Source of the DNA: an uncultured Algibacter sp.
GTDB lineage: Bacteria > Bacteroidota > Bacteroidia > Flavobacteriales > Flavobacteriaceae
DNA: 64,000 nt
NCBI RefSeq assembly: GCF_947490405.1
Contig: NZ_CANLGU010000003.1
Location: forward strand, 124,001 to 188,000
Direction: 5' to 3'
Shown: one piece after another, positions 60,426-64,000 of the stretch
Numbering within the stretch: position 1 is the stretch's first letter
How the letters are laid out: every line of letters begins with the position of its first letter
Program-made: the position numbers and the translations under genes
Notes under the pieces: model-generated
The model's input: only the letters and a program-made list of their open reading frames with translations
Told to the model about the DNA's origin: nothing
The model's database searches: none

Positions 60426-61627
60426 TGACATTGAAACACACATATTTACTTCTTTTTGGATGGACGGTTTTTCTATCAATGCCTTCCTATGGAAATAATG
60501 GAACTATAGAATTGATTACTAAAACCACTCGATTTGAAGCTGGTCAATCTATTACCTTAAAGTTTTCAAATACTGATAATGAGACACCCAGTTTGTATAT
60601 CAGTAATAGTTATGGATCTACTTTAATTAAACCTAGTGTAGCATCTGGAATTCTAAATTATCAAATCCCAAATTCTATAAGTAATAAGGCAGGAGTTGTT
60701 AATTGGAAATTGTTAGCAAATAATTCCCTTTCTGGAGTATTCTCAATTATATCTAAACAAAATGCAGTAGCTCTAGAAACGTATTTAGGACCACCAAGTA
60801 TTCAAGCTGGAGGAACCGATTACTCTATGCTAGTTGTTATTCCAACAGATAATTTAGATAATCCTTTAGCTGACAGTACTCAAGTTACCGTGAAACATCA
60901 ATTTTTAGAAAACCAGAATGAGGAAACTATTCTGGTAAAAAACAGAATTGCATATAAAAATATATATTCAAACATTAAAACGGGCAGAATATTAGTATCC
61001 TCAGAATGTTTAGACTTAAATTCTAAAGAATTTACGCTTAATGTATTACCCGCAATACCAACAGATTTTAGCATTTCGTTTCACAGAAATCATGGGTATG
61101 CTGATGGTAATCAAATTACCACCTTTTCCACATCAATTATTAAAGACAAATACAATAACATAGTTAGCGATGGCACCTATGTTGATTTTTTTATCACAAA
61201 CCGTTCAAACCATATTTTAAAAACTTCTGGCACAACTATAAAAGGTATCGCTATTGCTAAAATGATTCATCCAGATCATGAAGACCATTGGACTATTAAA
61301 GCCTATATAGAAGGTATGGCAGAAAGTAAACCCATTGAATTAGCATACAAACAAATTATCTCAGATTTTAACGTTGATTTTTCAGAAGATAATAGAACGG
61401 TAACCATTGGCCCTTTAAAAAGTTTTATGAATCAAATGGTGCCTGATGGTTTAAAAGTATCACTTACCATTTTTCAAAATGATGTAAAATTAGACACACT
61501 TACTAAGAGTTCTTTTGAAGGTTATGCCACTTTTAAATTAGATAATAACAACTTCCCTAGCACAAACTATACAATCAAAATTAAAACTGCTGGCATTGAA
61601 AAAGCATATCCAAATATAAAACTATGA
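60425..61627 (+). CDS. Exported protein with Ig-like repeats, function unknown
   Basis: A 400-residue protein with a signal peptide (LLLFGWTVFLSMPSYG) and no lipobox. The rest is made of beta-sandwich, Big/invasin-like domains, such as FSISFHRNHGYADGNQITTFSTSIIKDKYNNIVSDGTYVDFFIT (about 215-258). There are no catalytic motifs. It overlaps the GT-C-like gene by one base and the glycoside hydrolase gene by four, so all three are translated together. A scaffold or polymer-binding role outside the inner membrane is plausible but unproven. Confidence 0.7.
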   Translation: MTLKHTYLLLFGWTVFLSMPSYGNNGTIELITKTTRFEAGQSITLKFSNTDNETPSLYISNSYGSTLIKPSVASGILNYQIPNSISNKAGVVNWKLLANNSLSGVFSIISKQNAVALETYLGPPSIQAGGTDYSMLVVIPTDNLDNPLADSTQVTVKHQFLENQNEETILVKNRIAYKNIYSNIKTGRILVSSECLDLNSKEFTLNVLPAIPTDFSISFHRNHGYADGNQITTFSTSIIKDKYNNIVSDGTYVDFFITNRSNHILKTSGTTIKGIAIAKMIHPDHEDHWTIKAYIEGMAESKPIELAYKQIISDFNVDFSEDNRTVTIGPLKSFMNQMVPDGLKVSLTIFQNDVKLDTLTKSSFEGYATFKLDNNNFPSTNYTIKIKTAGIEKAYPNIKL

Positions 61628-63141
61628 CAGGAATAAACAAACACATATTGCGTAGTGTTTTAATGCTGTCTTACATTGCTATTACCGCCTTTATTTTATT
61701 TGGTATTGGCAGTTTATATAGTTATTTAAATACTGGTGCAGACCGAAGCACCATGTTACATACTGAAATTAAAAAAATAGACCAATACTTACCAAAACTG
61801 GAATGGGCACCTTTAAAAAATGAAGGCAGACCAATGGATGCACAAACTTTAGATGCGCTTCAAAATGATTATTTAGACGCTTGGTATGTTAAACATGTAG
61901 CATATAAAACGAATACACTAGCAGGTATTGAAGATTATTATACTGAAAATGCTAGAAAAAACATCATTGGCTTAGTAGCCCAAAACAAATCAAATAATAT
62001 TACTATTGAAGGGACTACACTAGAGCACCATCTTACTCTTGATTTTTTTAGTGAAGATGGACAATTGGCAGTCATTACAGATGAAAAAGTTATTGAATTT
62101 AAACGTGTTTTTGAAAATGACACACTCTTATTAGAAATCACAGAACAATCTACATATAAAATCATTCTTCTTTTAGAAGATGGTTTTTGGCGTATTAGAC
62201 ACATCATAAAAGAACAAAGTAAAGATTATAAAAACGAATTTATTCCAGCTCAAACTGAAGTTACAGAAATTAAGGGTATTAACTATTATCCGCAGGCGTC
62301 GCCTTGGGATATGTATGGCGATAAATTTGATGCTTCGATTATAGCTAAAGATTTTAAAATTATAAGAGATGCTGGTTTAAATTCAATACGGATTTTTGTG
62401 CCATATGAAGATTTTGGTAAAGCAAATGTGAAAGCTAAAAAGCTTGATAAACTTAAACAAATTTTAGATTTAGCTGAAGCTCAAAACTTAAAAGTTGTCA
62501 TCACACTATTCGATTTTTATGGCGATTATTCGGTTTTAAACTGGACACTTAATCAACATCACGCAAAAACTATTGTAAAGGCAGTAAAAGATTATCCTGC
62601 GCTTTTAGCTTGGGATATTAAGAACGAACCCAATTTAGATTTTAAATCACGAACAAAAGCATTAGTTGTTGCATGGTTGGATAATATGATTGCTTTAGTA
62701 AAATCCACAGATACTACACACCCCGTTACCATTGGTTGGTCTAATGCTGAAAGTGCTACAATATTAAAAGATAAACTAGATGTTATTAGTTTTCATTATT
62801 ATGAAGATTTGAACGATTTAGAAGACACTTATAAAAGCTTAAAGTTAGAAATTACAAATAAACCTTTGGCTATCACAGAGTTTGGCATGTCATCTAACAG
62901 AGGATTATGGCATCCTTTTGGAAATTCAGAAGATGATCAAACAGCGTATTATAAACAAGCTCAAGCACTGTTTAAATCGTATCATATTCCGTTTATGTCT
63001 TGGACACTTTACGACTTTACTGAAATACCAAAGGAAGTCGTTGGACGACTTCCTTGGAGAAAACAGACTCAAGAGCATTTTGGGTTTATCGACCAAAACG
63101 GAGAGACTAAGCCTGCTTTTAAATATATTTCTAAAGAATAG
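61624..63141 (+). CDS. Membrane-anchored glycoside hydrolase (GH5-like clan A) with NTF2-like domain
   Basis: A 505-residue protein. It has one N-terminal membrane helix (about residues 11-35), an NTF2-like region (about 75-200, DGFWRIRHIIKEQ) and a TIM-barrel glycosidase (about 215-505). The barrel has the clan A pair: the acid/base Glu in AWDIKNEPN (about residue 340) and the nucleophile Glu in AITEFGMS (about 420), plus SFHYYED between. It acts on the periplasmic side. It may trim or release the polysaccharide made by the cluster. The exact GH family (5 or a related one) cannot be fixed by eye. Its 3' end overlaps the convergent GT4 gene by 11 bases. Confidence 0.83.
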   Translation: MTGINKHILRSVLMLSYIAITAFILFGIGSLYSYLNTGADRSTMLHTEIKKIDQYLPKLEWAPLKNEGRPMDAQTLDALQNDYLDAWYVKHVAYKTNTLAGIEDYYTENARKNIIGLVAQNKSNNITIEGTTLEHHLTLDFFSEDGQLAVITDEKVIEFKRVFENDTLLLEITEQSTYKIILLLEDGFWRIRHIIKEQSKDYKNEFIPAQTEVTEIKGINYYPQASPWDMYGDKFDASIIAKDFKIIRDAGLNSIRIFVPYEDFGKANVKAKKLDKLKQILDLAEAQNLKVVITLFDFYGDYSVLNWTLNQHHAKTIVKAVKDYPALLAWDIKNEPNLDFKSRTKALVVAWLDNMIALVKSTDTTHPVTIGWSNAESATILKDKLDVISFHYYEDLNDLEDTYKSLKLEITNKPLAITEFGMSSNRGLWHPFGNSEDDQTAYYKQAQALFKSYHIPFMSWTLYDFTEIPKEVVGRLPWRKQTQEHFGFIDQNGETKPAFKYISKE

Positions 63142-64000
63142 CTTCTTGAGATTGTATCGTTTCTACTGAAGATTTTCTATCTATTATCGACTCAAAAGTA
63201 TTAATATACATATCTGCAATTCTAGACATTGGATATGCCGTAGCGGCCTTATAATTTGCTTTTTCTAATTCTACTCGGTATAAATTATTTTCTAAAATTT
63301 TCTGTAAAGCAATAGCTAAACTACTTGGGCTTTCAGCATCAAAAAACTCACCTCTATAGCCTTCATCTTGTACTAATAAAGCTAAATCGCCTAAATCTGG
63401 CATAACAACAGCCTTACCGTAACTTCCTGCTTGGTGAAGTACTCCAGAGCTCCCCGTAGTAGATGTATATGGAAATACTACGACAGCACTTTCCTTAAAT
63501 ATTTTTGGTACATCTTCTTCAGCAACATATCCTGTAAATGTTAAGCCTTTAATGTGGCTATATTTTCTTTGTACGCTTTCTAAATATCCAGGAGTATTTG
63601 GGTTATCTGTCCCAGCAATTACTATTTCCATATTTAAATCAGATACGTCTCTAAGCATTTCTACTGCTTCAATCATACCTTCTACTTTTTTATAGGTTCC
63701 AAATTTCCCGAAGGTCATTACTTTAAAAGGTTCTAGAGGTGTTTCGTAATTGGGTTCTTCTAAAATTTCAAACGTACCATGTGGAATTAATTTTACATTT
63801 TCAGCATTATATTTTTTGTTCAAAATATCTACATACTTTTGCATGGTTACAGCAACAGTATCGGCTTGTAAAATCAATCTTGTTAAAGTACTACCAATAA
63901 ACCCATAGATTTTTTGCATGATTTTATTACTTGTAAATCCAGCACTTCCTAAATCTACTTCTTCCATGATATTATGAAGCAATACAATATTTGGAATCTT
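63131..64000 (-). CDS. Family 4 glycosyltransferase (5' end outside the window)
   Basis: The open frame runs through the window edge (upstream codons read KIPNIVLLHNIMEE), so only the C-terminal 290 residues or so are seen. The visible part has KVMTFGKFGTYKKVEGMIEAVEML, the donor-site VVFPYTSTTGSSGVLHQAGSYGKAVVMPD and a C-terminal helix, as in GT-B fold GT4 enzymes. It should belong to the neighbouring polysaccharide cluster. Substrate and total length are unknown. Confidence 0.85.
   Translation of the reverse strand, partial: KIPNIVLLHNIMEEVDLGSAGFTSNKIMQKIYGFIGSTLTRLILQADTVAVTMQKYVDILNKKYNAENVKLIPHGTFEILEEPNYETPLEPFKVMTFGKFGTYKKVEGMIEAVEMLRDVSDLNMEIVIAGTDNPNTPGYLESVQRKYSHIKGLTFTGYVAEEDVPKIFKESAVVVFPYTSTTGSSGVLHQAGSYGKAVVMPDLGDLALLVQDEGYRGEFFDAESPSSLAIALQKILENNLYRVELEKANYKAATAYPMSRIADMYINTFESIIDRKSSVETIQSQEAIL

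Overview
The window looks like chromosomal DNA of a marine-type member of the Flavobacteriaceae (Bacteroidota). The DNA is AT-rich. Several promoters match the Bacteroidota -7 element TAnnTTTG, and Shine-Dalgarno sites are weak. A GH9 enzyme carries a type IX secretion C-terminal tail. The lipoproteins, the MoaC-MoaB fusion, the YtxJ/bacillithiol-type protein and the split NrtC/NrtD ATPases also fit this group. No rRNA, tRNA, CRISPR array, integrase or complete insertion sequence was seen.

1-21 kb is mostly housekeeping and sugar metabolism: aroB; a Na+/galactose symporter divergent from galM-galK; two envelope proteins; glyA; fahA; a GH9 cellulase-like secreted enzyme; an RluA-type pseudouridine synthase; clpB; and a TetR regulator with its target thioesterase, marked by a 38-bp perfect palindrome. 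21-30 kb holds deoC, a 5-oxoprolinase operon (pxpABC behind a DUF2891 lipoprotein), a small inverted-repeat-bounded island of unknown small genes, the ComM/YifB ATPase and a transglutaminase-like protein.

30.6-54 kb is one large nitrogen-respiration and nitrogen-assimilation block. On the minus strand it carries nrtA-nrtB-two ATPases plus an alginate-export-family porin. Next comes a five-gene electron-transfer operon: globin, Tll0287-like heme lipoprotein, bis-heme membrane protein, FAD/2Fe-2S reductase and pentaheme cytochrome. An FNR-like regulator, a fused ResB-CcsA cytochrome c maturation protein and nrfA-nrfH follow. On the plus strand lies a molybdopterin set: moeA, modE-like, tauE-like, mobA, moaD, moeB, moaE, moaCB, moaA. 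Nitrate import, nitrite ammonification and cofactor synthesis are all present, but the molybdenum nitrate reductase itself is not in the window.

Two kinds of palindrome tie this block together. TAAGTA-N4-TACTTA occurs at the promoters of nrtA, the globin operon and the fnr-like gene. TGAT-N4-ATCA-like boxes sit about 41 bp upstream of the predicted starts of moeA, nrfH and the porin. The five-gene operon reads as a split ferric-reductase/NADPH-oxidase-like conduit that carries electrons from cytoplasmic NAD(P)H across the membrane to a pentaheme cytochrome. I consider it, with its shared regulation, the best candidate for an undescribed system here.

54-64 kb is a polysaccharide cluster. A minus-strand operon encodes a lone receiver domain, a receiver-glycosyltransferase fusion, a degenerate glycosyltransferase-like protein and manA. 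A plus-strand operon encodes a GT-C-like membrane protein, an exported Ig-like protein and a membrane-anchored glycoside hydrolase. A GT4 glycosyltransferase is cut by the window end. Four or more families of short dispersed repeats lie in the gaps between genes, and two hairpins sit on the start and end of moeB.
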